64,000 nucleotides of DNA from Staphylococcus taiwanensis. GTDB lineage: Bacteria > Bacillota > Bacilli > Staphylococcales > Staphylococcaceae. Both the position numbers and the translations under genes were made by a program. Below the pieces are notes generated by a model, which saw only the letters and a program-made list of their open reading frames with translations, searched no databases and was not told the origin of the DNA. The stretch lies in the NCBI GenBank assembly GCA_020544305.1, contig CP058667.1, positions 1,550,001 through 1,614,000 of the forward strand. Reading direction: 5' to 3'. Below, piece after piece: positions 8,761 to 16,483 of this stretch (its first letter is position 1; every line of letters starts with the position of its first letter).

Positions 8761-8816
8761 AATATAATACTCCTGTTTCAATCTTAAATTTTTATAAATT
8801 GTATCAAGCTATTAAA

Positions 8817-9011
8817 TTAATTCGCCTTCAAAATTAAAATTGCGTTTAATACTTCTTCATTGTTTGGAAATCTACGCTCTTCTATTTTATCAACTGAAAT
8901 GTTTAATAATTCATATTGACTTCCTTCTTCACTTTCAAGAAAGGTATTAATTTTATTTTCAAGCTCTTCAAGCGTTTGTTCTTGAATCTTTTTAAATTTA
9001 ACTTTACTCAT
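8817..9011 (-). CDS. Cse60-like small protein
   Basis: A 64-residue protein behind AGGAGTGTTATATC-ATG. The pattern KFKKIQEQTLEELENKINTFLES with a following short beta-rich half resembles the Cse60 family (described first as a small sporulation protein of Bacillus). Staphylococci do not sporulate, so the role must differ. It lies 56 bases upstream of cls in the same direction and may be co-transcribed with it. Family assignment is from pattern memory only. Confidence 0.6.
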   Translation of the reverse strand: MSKVKFKKIQEQTLEELENKINTFLESEEGSQYELLNISVDKIEERRFPNNEEVLNAILILKAN

Positions 9012-9102
9012 GATATAACACTCCTATTTTACTTATTTGATTAAATCATAGTCTTTTTACATTTAAATCGCAAATAAATTTACACAAAGTACTATACTTT
9101 TA

Positions 9103-9116
9103 ATAAAACGCTTACA
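9103..9116. promoter_or_regulatory. cre-like site upstream of threonine aldolase
   Basis: On the minus strand TGTAAGCGTTTTAT matches the CcpA consensus TGNAANCGNTNNCA at 12 of 14 positions, with both mismatches at the end. It lies just upstream of the proposed ltaA promoter, in the divergent intergenic region. Confidence 0.35.
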
Positions 9117-9138
9117 ATTATATATATTAAATATTCAA

Positions 9139-9167
9139 TTCACATAGTACTTAAACTATTGTATACT
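9139..9167 (+). promoter_or_regulatory. Promoter of threonine aldolase gene
   Basis: TTCACA (-35, 9139-9144) and TATACT (-10, 9162-9167) are separated by 17 bases and point at the aldolase gene. One mismatch to each sigma-A hexamer. Confidence 0.55.
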
Positions 9168-9182
9168 AAAGACATTCTATTT

Positions 9183-9197
9183 AATTTTCAGAATAAT
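9183..9197. promoter_or_regulatory. CodY-like box
   Basis: AATTTTCAGAATAAT matches the CodY consensus AATTTTCWGAAAATT at 13 of 15 positions. It lies 16 bases after the proposed -10 element, near the expected transcript start, where CodY binding would repress. This fits an amino-acid catabolic gene. Confidence 0.5.
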
Positions 9198-9226
9198 TAA
9201 ACTATTTATAACATGGAGGGTTTAAT

Positions 9227-10252
9227 ATGATTTCTTTTGAAAATGACTACCTTGAAGGTGCACATGAAAAAGTATTACAACGATTACTCGAAACCAATTT
9301 TATCCAGGCCTCTGGCTACGGGGATGACCAATTTTCAAAACAAGCGGCTGAACAAATAAAAACTGCTATCAATTGTCCAGAAGCAACTGTGCGATTCTTA
9401 GTTGGCGGTACTCAAACCAATCAAGTTGTGATTAATTCGGTGTTGGAACCATATGAAGGTGTAATTTCAGCGGATACAGGTCATGTCGCTGTACACGAAG
9501 GTGGTGCAATTGAATTTAGCGGTCATAAAGTGTTAGCGATACCATCTCATGAAGGTAAAATCAGACCTAAAGAAGTAAATGAATATCTAGATACGTTTTA
9601 TAATGATTTCAAACGTGAACACATGGTCTTTCCTGGAATGGTCTATATTTCTAATCCAACAGAATACGGTACTTTATATAGTAAAGAAGAATTGAAAAAT
9701 CTTTCTGATGCGTGCAAAGAACATCAAGTACCACTATTTATGGACGGTGCACGTTTAGGTTATGGCTTAATGAGTGATCAAAGTGATTTGACTTTTGAAG
9801 ATATTGCTAAATACTGCGATATCTTTTATATAGGTGGTACAAAAATTGGTGCACTTTGTGGCGAAGCCATCGTATTCACTAAAAACAATGAACCCAAACA
9901 CTTTACCACTCGAATCAAACAACATGGTGCATTACTCGCTAAAGGTCGCTTAGTAGGTGTACAATTTCTAGAATTATTCACTAATAATTTATATTTAGAT
10001 ATTAGCCGTCATGCCATCAATATGGCTAATAAAATGAAAAAAGGATTCCTAGAAAAAGGCTATCAACTTTACTTCGATTCACCTACCAATCAACAATTCT
10101 TCGTGCTTAGTGAAGAAAAAATTAATGAATTGAAACAAAAAGTGAAGTTCGCGATTTGGGAGAAATATGATGATAATCATCGTGTCGTACGATTTGCGAC
10201 AAGTTGGGCTACTACCGAAGAAAATGTAGATAAGTTATTAGAGTTAATTTAA
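9227..10252 (+). CDS. ltaA: Low-specificity L-threonine aldolase
   Basis: A 341-residue PLP-dependent enzyme of the fold-type I beta-eliminating lyase group that splits threonine/allo-threonine to glycine and acetaldehyde. The PLP lysine is Lys206 in YIGGTKIGAL; FMDGARLGYG (171-180) carries the Asp that holds the pyridine nitrogen; RFLVGGTQTNQ binds the phosphate region. The start is preceded by ATGGAGGG. It has its own promoter with CodY-like and cre-like sites. An IS1182-type element begins only about seven bases after its stop codon, so any native terminator may have been displaced; a hairpin inside the IS end can take its place. Confidence 0.93.
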   Translation: MISFENDYLEGAHEKVLQRLLETNFIQASGYGDDQFSKQAAEQIKTAINCPEATVRFLVGGTQTNQVVINSVLEPYEGVISADTGHVAVHEGGAIEFSGHKVLAIPSHEGKIRPKEVNEYLDTFYNDFKREHMVFPGMVYISNPTEYGTLYSKEELKNLSDACKEHQVPLFMDGARLGYGLMSDQSDLTFEDIAKYCDIFYIGGTKIGALCGEAIVFTKNNEPKHFTTRIKQHGALLAKGRLVGVQFLELFTNNLYLDISRHAINMANKMKKGFLEKGYQLYFDSPTNQQFFVLSEEKINELKQKVKFAIWEKYDDNHRVVRFATSWATTEENVDKLLELI

Positions 10253-10258
10253 CATCTG

Positions 10259-10277
10259 AAAAGAGCCTGGGACATAA
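10259..10277 (+). repeat. Left terminal inverted repeat of the IS
   Basis: AAAAGAGCCTGGGACATAA pairs with the right end except for three bases after GAG. Confidence 0.75.
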
Positions 10278-10290
10278 TTCCTAGCAAAAT

Positions 10291-10337
10291 AGCCAGTAAA
10301 TGAGTTTTTATAAATTCATTTACTGGCTTCTTTTTTA
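10291..10337 (+). terminator. Hairpin terminator in the IS left end
   Basis: The arms GCCAGTAAATGA and TCATTTACTGGC are perfectly paired and followed by TTCTTTTTT. In insertion sequences such a hairpin blocks read-through from outside; here it also sits downstream of ltaA. A second small hairpin, CAATAC-TTC-GTATTG, follows at 10338-10352. Confidence 0.8.
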
Positions 10338-12127
10338 CAATACTTCGTATTGTTGGCTCGCTTTCTTAGGGGACAGCTTCAGCCTGTAGTCTTCAGCTTG
10401 TCCTGTTCCGTCAAGAGTCTCGCCAAAATACTTTGTATATATATGTAATTTTACATCGAAATACTTTAAAAAAATAAGGCCCTTTCGTATAATTTAATAA
10501 ACATCACTAAACTAAATTAACGAGGTGCCTTTTGTATAAAGATTATAACATGACTCAACTTACTCTACCAATGGAAACTTCAGTTCTTTTCCCCACAAAT
10601 GATATTTCACGACATGTAAATGATATTGTTGAAACAATCCCTAAGACTGAATTCGATGAATTCAGACATCATCGTGGTGCAACATCATACCATTCAAAAA
10701 TGATGTTAAAAGTAATTCTATACGCCTACACACAATCTGTGTTTTCAGGGCGCAAGATAGAAAAATTACTTAATGACAGCATCCGAATGATGTGGCTATC
10801 ACAATATCAAAAGCCTTCTTATAAAACGATTAATCGATTTAGAGTAAATCCAAAAGTAGATGCTTTATTAGAATCATTATTTATTCAATTTCATAGTCAG
10901 TGTTTGAAACAAAATCTTATAGATAATCAGGCCATTTTTATTGATGGCACGAAAGTTGAGGCGAATGCTAATCGATATACATTTGTATGGAAAAAGAGTA
11001 TTCAAAATCATGAGTCAAGGATGAATGAAGATTCTAAAGCACTCTATCATGAATTGGTGACAAATAAAATCATACCTGAGATTAAAACAGATCACGATAA
11101 TGACTTAACAAAAGAAGAAATAGATTTGATTGGTAGTCATTTAGATAAAAAATCGAAGATTTAAACCAACATATTGATAATGAAAAATGTACTAAAATAA
11201 GAAAACAAATACGGCTTAAAAGAACTAAAATTAAAAAATACAAAAAAACAAATTAATGATTACTCTGAGCGAAAGCATAGATATGAAGTCCAAAAATCTA
11301 TTTTAAAAAATAGAAATAGTTATTCTAAAACAGACAATGATGCCACATTTATGAAAATGAAAGAAGATCATATGAAAAACGGACAACTCAAGCCAGGGTA
11401 TAATTTACAAATAGCGACAAATTCTCAATTTGTTTTATCTTATAACGTGTATCAAAATCCCACTGATACAAGAACGATGATACCATTTTTAAATTCAATT
11501 CTAGAGACCTACGGTCATTTATCTGAATATTTTGTAGCTGACGCAGGTTATGGTAGCGAATCAAATTATATGACAATTATAGATAATTTTAATCTAACGC
11601 CACTCATAACTTATGGAATGTTTATAAAAGATAAAACTAAAAAATATAAAAGTGACATCTTTAATACTCAAAATTGGGATTATGACGAAATTAACGATGA
11701 ATTCATTTGTCCGAACAATAAAAGACTAGGATTCAAAAGATATGCCTATCGCCATGATAAGTATGGTTTTAAACGAGACTTTAAATTATATGAATGTGAT
11801 GATTGTTCAGAATGTCCGTTGAAACACCAATGTATGAACTTCAATTCAAAAACAAATAAAAAAATAATGAAGAATTATAATTGGGAATTTTTTAAAGCCC
11901 AAATTAATAAAAAGCTTTCAGAACCAAAAACAAAAACCATCTACAGTCAAAGAAAAATTGATGTGGAACCTGTTTTTGGATTTATGAAGGCTATTTTGGG
12001 TTTCACTCGAATGTCTGTTCGAGGGATAAACAAAGCCAAAAGAGAACTAGGATTTGTGCTAATGGCACTTAATATAAGAAAAGTAACAGCTCAACGAGCT
12101 GAAAATAATCAAAAAATTTATAAAAAA

Positions 12128-12166
12128 GGCAATTTCTATTTTATTTCAATAGAAATTGTCTTTATT
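12128..12166 (+). terminator. Hairpin near IS right end
   Basis: The arms GCAATTTCTATT and AATAGAAATTGT (first base pair G-C/U type) are followed by CTTTATTT. It probably ends the transposase transcript. Confidence 0.6.
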
Positions 12167-12173
12167 TACTTAT

Positions 12174-12201
12174 CCTGGAACTTTATGTCCCGGCCTCTTT
12201 T
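12174..12201 (-). repeat. Right terminal inverted repeat of the IS
   Basis: Read on the minus strand it begins AAAAGAGGCCGGGACATAA, matching the left end. Its outermost bases form part of the stop codon of the neighbouring minus-strand micropeptide gene. Confidence 0.7.
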
Positions 12202-12316
12202 AATGAAATTTATAATAAATACCGGCTATAATTACAATTAATCCAAAGAGTGCTATAATTTTTTCTTTTTTAGATGGTTCTCGTTTTTCTATAGTGACTT
12301 TAATATTAAATTCCAC
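12200..12316 (-). CDS. 38-residue membrane micropeptide, unknown function
   Basis: GTG start eight bases after GGAGA. The product has a charged N-terminal half (MEFNIKVTIEKREPSKKEK) followed by a hydrophobic segment of about 14-16 residues rich in Ile, ending YYKFH. It would be a single-pass peptide with a cytosolic basic N-terminus. The TAA stop is built from the outermost bases of the IS right end, so the IS insertion lies exactly at the 3' end and may have altered the natural C-terminus. It is downstream of the DUF771-like gene, same strand. No family recognised. Confidence 0.5.
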   Translation of the reverse strand: MEFNIKVTIEKREPSKKEKIIALFGLIVIIAGIYYKFH

Positions 12317-12459
12317 TTTTTTATTCTCCTTATAAAAATTTAAGCAATCATGTTAATCACATTCACTACCACGTTAATATTGAATTTTAACTAGTATAAT
12401 ACAATATTATACTTTGTTTTATTAACTTAGTCACCTATAGTTTAAAGTACTGCCCTTTA

Positions 12460-12738
12460 TCATACGCCTATTCTATTAATAACTTTTTGATAAGCTTCAA
12501 GCACTTGTGGATAAAGATATATTACTCTAGATCCAATCCGGCGAGTTACTTCGACTATTTCAGGTTCACAAACTATTTTATTTTGAAGTGTTGATTTACT
12601 TAATCCTGTTAAAGTTACTAAATCTTTAATACCTACTGAAGCATATTGTCTCTTATAATTTTGCAATAGATTCTCTAGTTTATCTTCAATCAATTTATTC
12701 ATAAACTTTTCATCAATATGGATTGTTATGTTACCCAT
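12460..12738 (-). CDS. DUF771-like phage-type helix-turn-helix protein
   Basis: A 92-residue protein with start ATG behind TGGAGTGAG. Residues ~33-55 (YASVGIKDLVTLTGLSKSTLQNKI) form a helix-turn-helix-like segment followed by a short RRIGSRVIYLYPQVLEAYQ wing. Together this resembles the DUF771 proteins encoded in early regions of staphylococcal phages and islands, and loosely excisionase/AlpA-type DNA-binding proteins. It stands alone here, without integrase or other phage genes, between glnA and the IS, so it is probably a remnant of, or a domesticated gene from, a mobile element. Binding target unknown. Confidence 0.6.
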   Translation of the reverse strand: MGNITIHIDEKFMNKLIEDKLENLLQNYKRQYASVGIKDLVTLTGLSKSTLQNKIVCEPEIVEVTRRIGSRVIYLYPQVLEAYQKVINRIGV

Positions 12739-12826
12739 GTTGTCTCACTCCATCTATTCTAAATTAATATTTATGGTTCTAAACTTAATTTATAAAGCTA
12801 GATATTAAAGCAAGTAACGCTAATAT

Positions 12827-12859
12827 AAATATCCCCTATCGTTAAATATAGAGATATTT
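12827..12859. other. Hairpin between micropeptide and DUF771-like gene
   Basis: The arms AAATATC and GATATTT, plus an inner CCTAT/ATAG pairing, form a stem-loop 37 bases after the stop of the 28-residue peptide gene on its strand. The T-run after it is poor, so it is at best a weak terminator. Confidence 0.4.
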
Positions 12860-12895
12860 GGTCCCTGTTGATTTTCATAAATTTAAACACTACTT

Positions 12896-12982
12896 TTATT
12901 TCTTAAAAAAATTAACCATAGCTAACAATAAAGTAACTACATTAATATAAAAAGTTAACTTTCTTCTCAAATCTCTACTCAT
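12896..12982 (-). CDS. 28-residue hydrophobic micropeptide, unknown function
   Basis: A short gene with an unusually good start: AAGGAGA, six bases, ATG. The product begins MSRDLRRK, continues with a hydrophobic stretch of ~17 residues (TFYINVVTLLLAMVNFF) and ends with two lysines. Basic ends around one membrane-spanning or amphipathic helix are the general form of type I toxins, small membrane regulators and membrane-active peptides, but it matches none of the staphylococcal ones I know (PepA1, SprG, Fst). It is the first of three small minus-strand genes in this patch, with a perfect 14-base palindrome immediately upstream. Its existence rests on the ribosome site and composition only. Confidence 0.5.
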   Translation of the reverse strand: MSRDLRRKLTFYINVVTLLLAMVNFFKK

Positions 12983-13001
12983 AGTGCATCTCCTTACTAA
13001 A

Positions 13002-13015
13002 TACTTAATTAAGTA
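13002..13015. promoter_or_regulatory. Operator-like palindrome TACTTAATTAAGTA
   Basis: A perfect 14-base palindrome seven bases upstream of the ribosome site of the 28-residue peptide gene. Could be an operator for a dimeric repressor, or chance in AT-rich DNA. Confidence 0.35.
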
Positions 13016-13193
13016 CGATATCTACTTGTATTGGTAAACTATATAGTTGTTCAGCTTGCATTCATTTAATTTGTTATATTATATAATTTTTATCACATTT
13101 TAATCAAGTCTATTATAGAATGTACAAAGCGACTTCAAATTTAATTCTCAAAAATTCTTTCGCTTTGGAATAATATATTATAAAATTTTTTTG
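13016..13193. other. AT-rich intergenic stretch without recognisable gene
   Basis: Part of the 350-base interval between the 28-residue peptide gene and glnA. Apart from the palindrome, the GTCGACCA cluster and glnA's terminator listed separately, I see no open frame with a ribosome site here. It presumably holds the promoter of the small minus-strand genes. Confidence 0.4.
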
Positions 13194-13245
13194 TTGTCGA
13201 CCAAATGTCGACCAACTCTCCTATTTATTATTAAGTGGTCGACAA
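13194..13245. repeat. GTCGACCA repeat cluster (two direct, one inverted copy)
   Basis: TTGTCGACCA (13194-13203), GTCGACCA (13207-13214) and the inverted TGGTCGACAA (13236-13245). The outer pair are perfect 10-base inverted arms. Direct copies are spaced 10 bases apart, about one helical turn. GC-rich 8-mers repeated three times in 52 bases of AT-rich sequence are unlikely by chance. Between glnA's terminator and the small-gene patch. Confidence 0.6.
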
Positions 13246-13263
13246 AAATAGCTTTTCAAACAC

Positions 13264-13293
13264 AAAAAAGAAGCTAAGGCACAATGCCTTAAC
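13264..13293 (-). terminator. glnA terminator
   Basis: On the minus strand AGTTAAGGCA-TTG-TGCCTTAGCT forms a 10-pair stem followed by TCTTTTTTG. Confidence 0.85.
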
Positions 13294-13333
13294 TCCTTAT
13301 ACCACTAAGTCTTTCCCCGATTTGCTTAGCGAA

Positions 13334-14674
13334 TTAATATTGTTTCATGTATTGATCGCGTTCCCATTCAGAAACTTGAGTTCTATAATAATCCCATTCA
13401 ATTGATTTAGAGTTAATAAATTGATTGTAAATGTGATTACCTAATGCTTTTTTAACTGTTTCGTTTTCACGCATAGCTTTTAAAGCAGTGTAAAGTGTTG
13501 AAGGTAGGTCTTGGATGCCTACAGCTTCACGTTCTTCACGGTTCATTTCATAAATATTTTGGTTGACTGGTTCTGGGACTTTAGTTTTGTTCTTAATTCC
13601 ATCTAAACCAGCTTGTAGGATTGTTGCTAATGCCATGTAAGGGTTAGCAGCTGGGTCAACCGAACGTACTTCGATACGAGTTGATAATCCTCTTGAAGAT
13701 GGCACACGTACTAATGGTGAACGGTTTTTACCACTCCAAGCGATATAACAAGGTGCTTCGTAACCAGGAACTAAACGTTTATAAGAGTTTACTAATGGGT
13801 TACACACAGCTGTGAATCCACGTGCATTATTTAAGATACCTGCAGTAAAGTGATAAGCATCTTCAGTTAATTGCATATCGCCTTTAGGATCGAAGAATGC
13901 ATTTTCTTTACCTTTGAATAATGATACGTTGAAGTGCATACCGCTTCCGTTAACACCAAATAATGGTTTAGGCATGAATGTCGCGTGTAAGTTATGTTTA
14001 CGTGCAATTGTTTTTACAACTAATTTAAATGTTTGGATGTTGTCACAAGCTGTAATAGCATCTGCATATTTAAAGTCAATTTCGTGTTGACCAGGCGCTA
14101 CTTCGTGGTGACTTGCTTCGATATCGAATCCCATATCTTCAAGTTCTAATACGATATCACGACGGCAATTTTCACCTAAGTCAGTTGGTGCTAAGTCGAA
14201 GTATCCACCATCATCATTTAATTCTAATGTTGGTTCGCCTTTTTCATCTAATTTGAATAAGAAGAATTCTGGTTCAGGCCCTAGGTTGAAGTCTGTGTAT
14301 CCCATATCTTCCATTTCTTTTAAGACACGTTTTAAGTTGTTACGTGGGTCACCAGCAAATGGTTCACCTTCTGTAGTGTAAACATCACAGATTAAACGAG
14401 CCACTTTACCTTGTCCAGCTGTCCATGGGAAGATAACCCATGTGTCTAAATCTGGGCATAAGTACATATCAGATTCTTCGATACGTACGAAACCTTCGAT
14501 TGATGATCCATCAAACATCATTTCATTATCTAATACTTTTTCTAATTGGCTTACTGGTACTTCAACGTTTTTGATTGTACCTAAGATATCTGTAAATTGT
14601 AATCTTAAATATCTAACGTTTTCTTCTTTTGCAAACTTACGAATGTCATCTTTACTAAATGTACGTTTAGGCAT
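13334..14674 (-). CDS. glnA: Glutamine synthetase type I
   Basis: A 446-residue GSI-alpha enzyme that makes glutamine from glutamate, ammonia and ATP in a dodecamer. Active-site segments: FDGSSIEGF (54-62), [10 protein letters not shown] with the metal-binding Glu, [13 protein letters not shown], and NGSGMHFN for ATP. Length matches the Bacillus/Staphylococcus type. In this type glutamine-inhibited GlnA also converts GlnR to its DNA-binding form. Second gene of the glnRA operon, 20 bases after glnR, and closed by its own terminator. Confidence 0.98.
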   Translation of the reverse strand: MPKRTFSKDDIRKFAKEENVRYLRLQFTDILGTIKNVEVPVSQLEKVLDNEMMFDGSSIEGFVRIEESDMYLCPDLDTWVIFPWTAGQGKVARLICDVYTTEGEPFAGDPRNNLKRVLKEMEDMGYTDFNLGPEPEFFLFKLDEKGEPTLELNDDGGYFDLAPTDLGENCRRDIVLELEDMGFDIEASHHEVAPGQHEIDFKYADAITACDNIQTFKLVVKTIARKHNLHATFMPKPLFGVNGSGMHFNVSLFKGKENAFFDPKGDMQLTEDAYHFTAGILNNARGFTAVCNPLVNSYKRLVPGYEAPCYIAWSGKNRSPLVRVPSSRGLSTRIEVRSVDPAANPYMALATILQAGLDGIKNKTKVPEPVNQNIYEMNREEREAVGIQDLPSTLYTALKAMRENETVKKALGNHIYNQFINSKSIEWDYYRTQVSEWERDQYMKQY

Positions 14675-14694
14675 GGTAGAAATCCTCCAAATAT

Positions 14695-15060
14695 TTATTT
14701 AATAAACCGTGATAAGTCGCCACGATTTATTGGCAAAGCTTCACCGTGTGGTTTCTGCGTTGCGTCTACAATCATTCTTTTTCTAGTTTGTTGTTCATCT
14801 TCAGTTAAATGTCCTTGGTCGTCTGTAATAATTTGTTTGATTCCTTTAAGATTAAATCCTTTTTCAATTAAAGACTTAATTTCAAGTAATCTCTCCAAAT
14901 CATTCATCGAGAACAATCTCTTGTTTCCCTCAGTACGCTCAGGCATTACAAGTTCATGTGTTTCATAGTAGCGGATTTGTCTTGCAGTGAGTTCTGTTAA
15001 TTTACAAACAACACTCATAGAGAACACGGCCATATTACGTCTCAATTTATCGTTAGACAT
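14695..15060 (-). CDS. glnR: Nitrogen regulator GlnR (MerR family)
   Basis: A 121-residue MerR-type repressor. The winged helix (about 14-75) contains [27 protein letters not shown], and the short C-terminal tail ([28 protein letters not shown]) is the region that in Bacillus controls dimerisation and contact with glutamine synthetase. It represses its own operon when nitrogen is abundant; a perfect GlnR box lies upstream of its promoter. Confidence 0.96.
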   Translation of the reverse strand: MSNDKLRRNMAVFSMSVVCKLTELTARQIRYYETHELVMPERTEGNKRLFSMNDLERLLEIKSLIEKGFNLKGIKQIITDDQGHLTEDEQQTRKRMIVDATQKPHGEALPINRGDLSRFIK

Positions 15061-15094
15061 TTATAACCTCACCTCTACTTTTGAACTTGTATAT

Positions 15095-15123
15095 AATTTA
15101 GCATAGTTTATGCACTATTACAA
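15095..15123 (-). promoter_or_regulatory. glnRA promoter
   Basis: TTGTAA (-35) and TAAATT (-10) separated by 17 bases on the minus strand, just downstream of the GlnR box. Confidence 0.5.
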
Positions 15124-15128
15124 AAATA

Positions 15129-15145
15129 TGTTAGGTTTTCTAACA
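15129..15145. promoter_or_regulatory. GlnR operator
   Basis: TGTTAGGTTTTCTAACA fits TGTNA-N7-TNACA exactly, with dyad symmetry extending over six bases each side. It lies directly upstream of the proposed -35 hexamer, as the glnRA operators of Bacillus do. Confidence 0.85.
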
Positions 15146-15228
15146 TATAATTTACTTCACACTATTACCAATTGGTTATAAGCTACTTTTCAAATTAAAA
15201 AACTTCCACTGCCATTTTTTCAAAGTAT

Positions 15229-16467
15229 CTAAATCAAATCTTGTTCATTTAAATATTGTACAGCACGCGTAACTGCTAATTTGACATGTTCATAAGTTAA
15301 TCCACCTTGAACATATGCTTCATACGGTGGACGAATCGGACCGTCTGCAGATAATTCGATTGAAGAACCTTGCACAAAAGTACCTGCTGCCATAATAACG
15401 TCATCTTCATATCCAGGCATATAGCTTGGTTCCGGACTGAAATGTGCATTAATTGGTGACGCATGTTGAATACTTTGACAAAAAGCAATCATTTGTTCTT
15501 TTGTATCAAATTGGACAGTTTGAATTAAATCCGTTCGTTTCGCATTGAATTTAGGCACTGTTCTCATGTTCATCTTTTCAAGTAGTAAACTTGTAAACAA
15601 AGCACCTTTCAAACTTTGACTTACCACATGTGGTGCCAGGAAGAAACCTTGATACATCTCTTGTAATGAATTCAGTGACGCACCCGCTTCTTTCCCAATA
15701 CCGGGTGCTGTTAAACGATAACCACATCGTTCAATTAAATCTTGTCTTCCAGCAATGTATCCACCAATTTTAGCTAATCCACCACCAGGATTTTTGATTA
15801 ATGAGCCAGCGATTAAGTCCGCACCTACTTCAATCGGTTCACGTTGTTCCACAAACTCTCCATAACAATTATCGACAAAGATAATCACATGTGGATTTTG
15901 TTGTTTAATTACTGAAATCGCTTGCTCAATTTCGTCAATAGTAATCGAAGGACGTTGGTCATATCCTTTGGAACGTTGAATTGCTACCACTTTAGTTTTA
16001 TCATTAATTGCATTTAAAACTGCTGACGTATCAATTTGTCCTTCTTTCAACGCTACTTCGTTATAGGTCACGCCGTGTTCTTTTAAACTTTCAATACCGT
16101 TACCATTTACCCCGATAACTTCGAGTAAAGTATCATAAGGACTTCCCGTGATATAAAGTAACTCATCGCCGTATTTGAGCGTACTTTGAAGCGCTAATGT
16201 AATGGCATGTGTACCTGAAATAATTTGTGGACGCACAATCGCATCTTCAGCTTTAAATGTATGAGCATAAATTTCCTCTAAATGATCTCGTCCATAATCA
16301 TCATAGCCATATCCTGTTGTTCCAGTTAAATCGCTTTCTGTTGCTTTCACATGGTGAAATGCATCCAGAACTTTTTCTTGATTAATATAAGCAGTTTTTT
16401 CAATTTCTTTAAAATATGGCACTAAGGTTGCTTCAACCTCATCTATAATTTTATTAATATCTGACAT
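15229..16467 (-). CDS. ynbB: PLP-dependent enzyme, methionine gamma-lyase/YnbB family
   Basis: A 412-residue protein of the group long annotated 'aluminium resistance protein' or methionine gamma-lyase-like. The probable PLP lysine is in AGSLIKNPGGGLAKIGG; FVDNCYGEFVE holds the Asp before it. I start at MSDINKII behind AAAAGGAAG; a longer in-frame frame reaches back into hflX without its own ribosome site. It follows hflX by 16 bases and precedes glnR, the same order as in other staphylococci and bacilli. The physiological substrate is not established. Confidence 0.9.
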   Translation of the reverse strand: MSDINKIIDEVEATLVPYFKEIEKTAYINQEKVLDAFHHVKATESDLTGTTGYGYDDYGRDHLEEIYAHTFKAEDAIVRPQIISGTHAITLALQSTLKYGDELLYITGSPYDTLLEVIGVNGNGIESLKEHGVTYNEVALKEGQIDTSAVLNAINDKTKVVAIQRSKGYDQRPSITIDEIEQAISVIKQQNPHVIIFVDNCYGEFVEQREPIEVGADLIAGSLIKNPGGGLAKIGGYIAGRQDLIERCGYRLTAPGIGKEAGASLNSLQEMYQGFFLAPHVVSQSLKGALFTSLLLEKMNMRTVPKFNAKRTDLIQTVQFDTKEQMIAFCQSIQHASPINAHFSPEPSYMPGYEDDVIMAAGTFVQGSSIELSADGPIRPPYEAYVQGGLTYEHVKLAVTRAVQYLNEQDLI

Positions 16468-16483
16468 GCTTTCTGACTTCCTT

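Larger units (their letters stand above)
10259..12201 (+). mobile_element. IS1182-family insertion sequence, degenerate copy
   Basis: Bounded by imperfect terminal inverted repeats: AAAAGAGCCTGGGACATAA on the left and, read inward on the minus strand, AAAAGAGGCCGGGACATAA on the right. Between them is one transposase gene in plus orientation broken by two frameshifts, with hairpins at both ends. No clear short target duplication is visible next to the repeats. The left edge sits against ltaA, and the right edge overlaps the stop codon of a 38-residue membrane peptide gene. Confidence 0.85.
10532..12241 (+). pseudogene. IS1182-family transposase, inactivated by two frameshifts
   Basis: The two open pieces (10532-11164 and 11351-12241) are parts of one DDE transposase. 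The acidic residues are visible in FIDGTKVEANA, VADAGYGSE and IDVEPVFGFMKA. One base is missing near 11147-11152 and one A is extra in a seven-A run at 11242-11248, so codons 11152-11247 lie in another frame (there reading IEDLNQHIDNEK...). A CxxC...C region (YECDDCSECPLKHQC) is intact. The frame reads through the right terminal repeat and ends 40 bases outside the IS, so the native stop also seems lost. Start is TTG behind GAGGTG. Not expected to make active transposase. Confidence 0.85.

Noticed and set aside
10532-11164. Two separate genes in the IS
   Set aside because: Both pieces join into one transposase when the two indels are allowed for; the second piece has no ribosome site.
11242-11248. 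Programmed frameshifting in the transposase at the seven-A run
   Set aside because: IS1182 transposase is a single-frame protein, and a second indel about 100 bases earlier with a stop codon makes regulated shifting unlikely.
12827-12859. Strong terminator after the 28-residue peptide gene
   Set aside because: The stem is convincing but the T-tract is poor, so it is listed only as a hairpin.
13194-13245. GTCGACCA cluster as a CRISPR or simple restriction-site coincidence
   Set aside because: Only three copies with uneven spacing and inverted order; it does not have the form of an array, and the shared flanks beyond GTCGAC go further than a restriction site would.
15297-15488. 63-codon minus-strand frame inside ynbB
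   Set aside because: Shadow frame of a well-supported PLP enzyme gene, without its own start signals.
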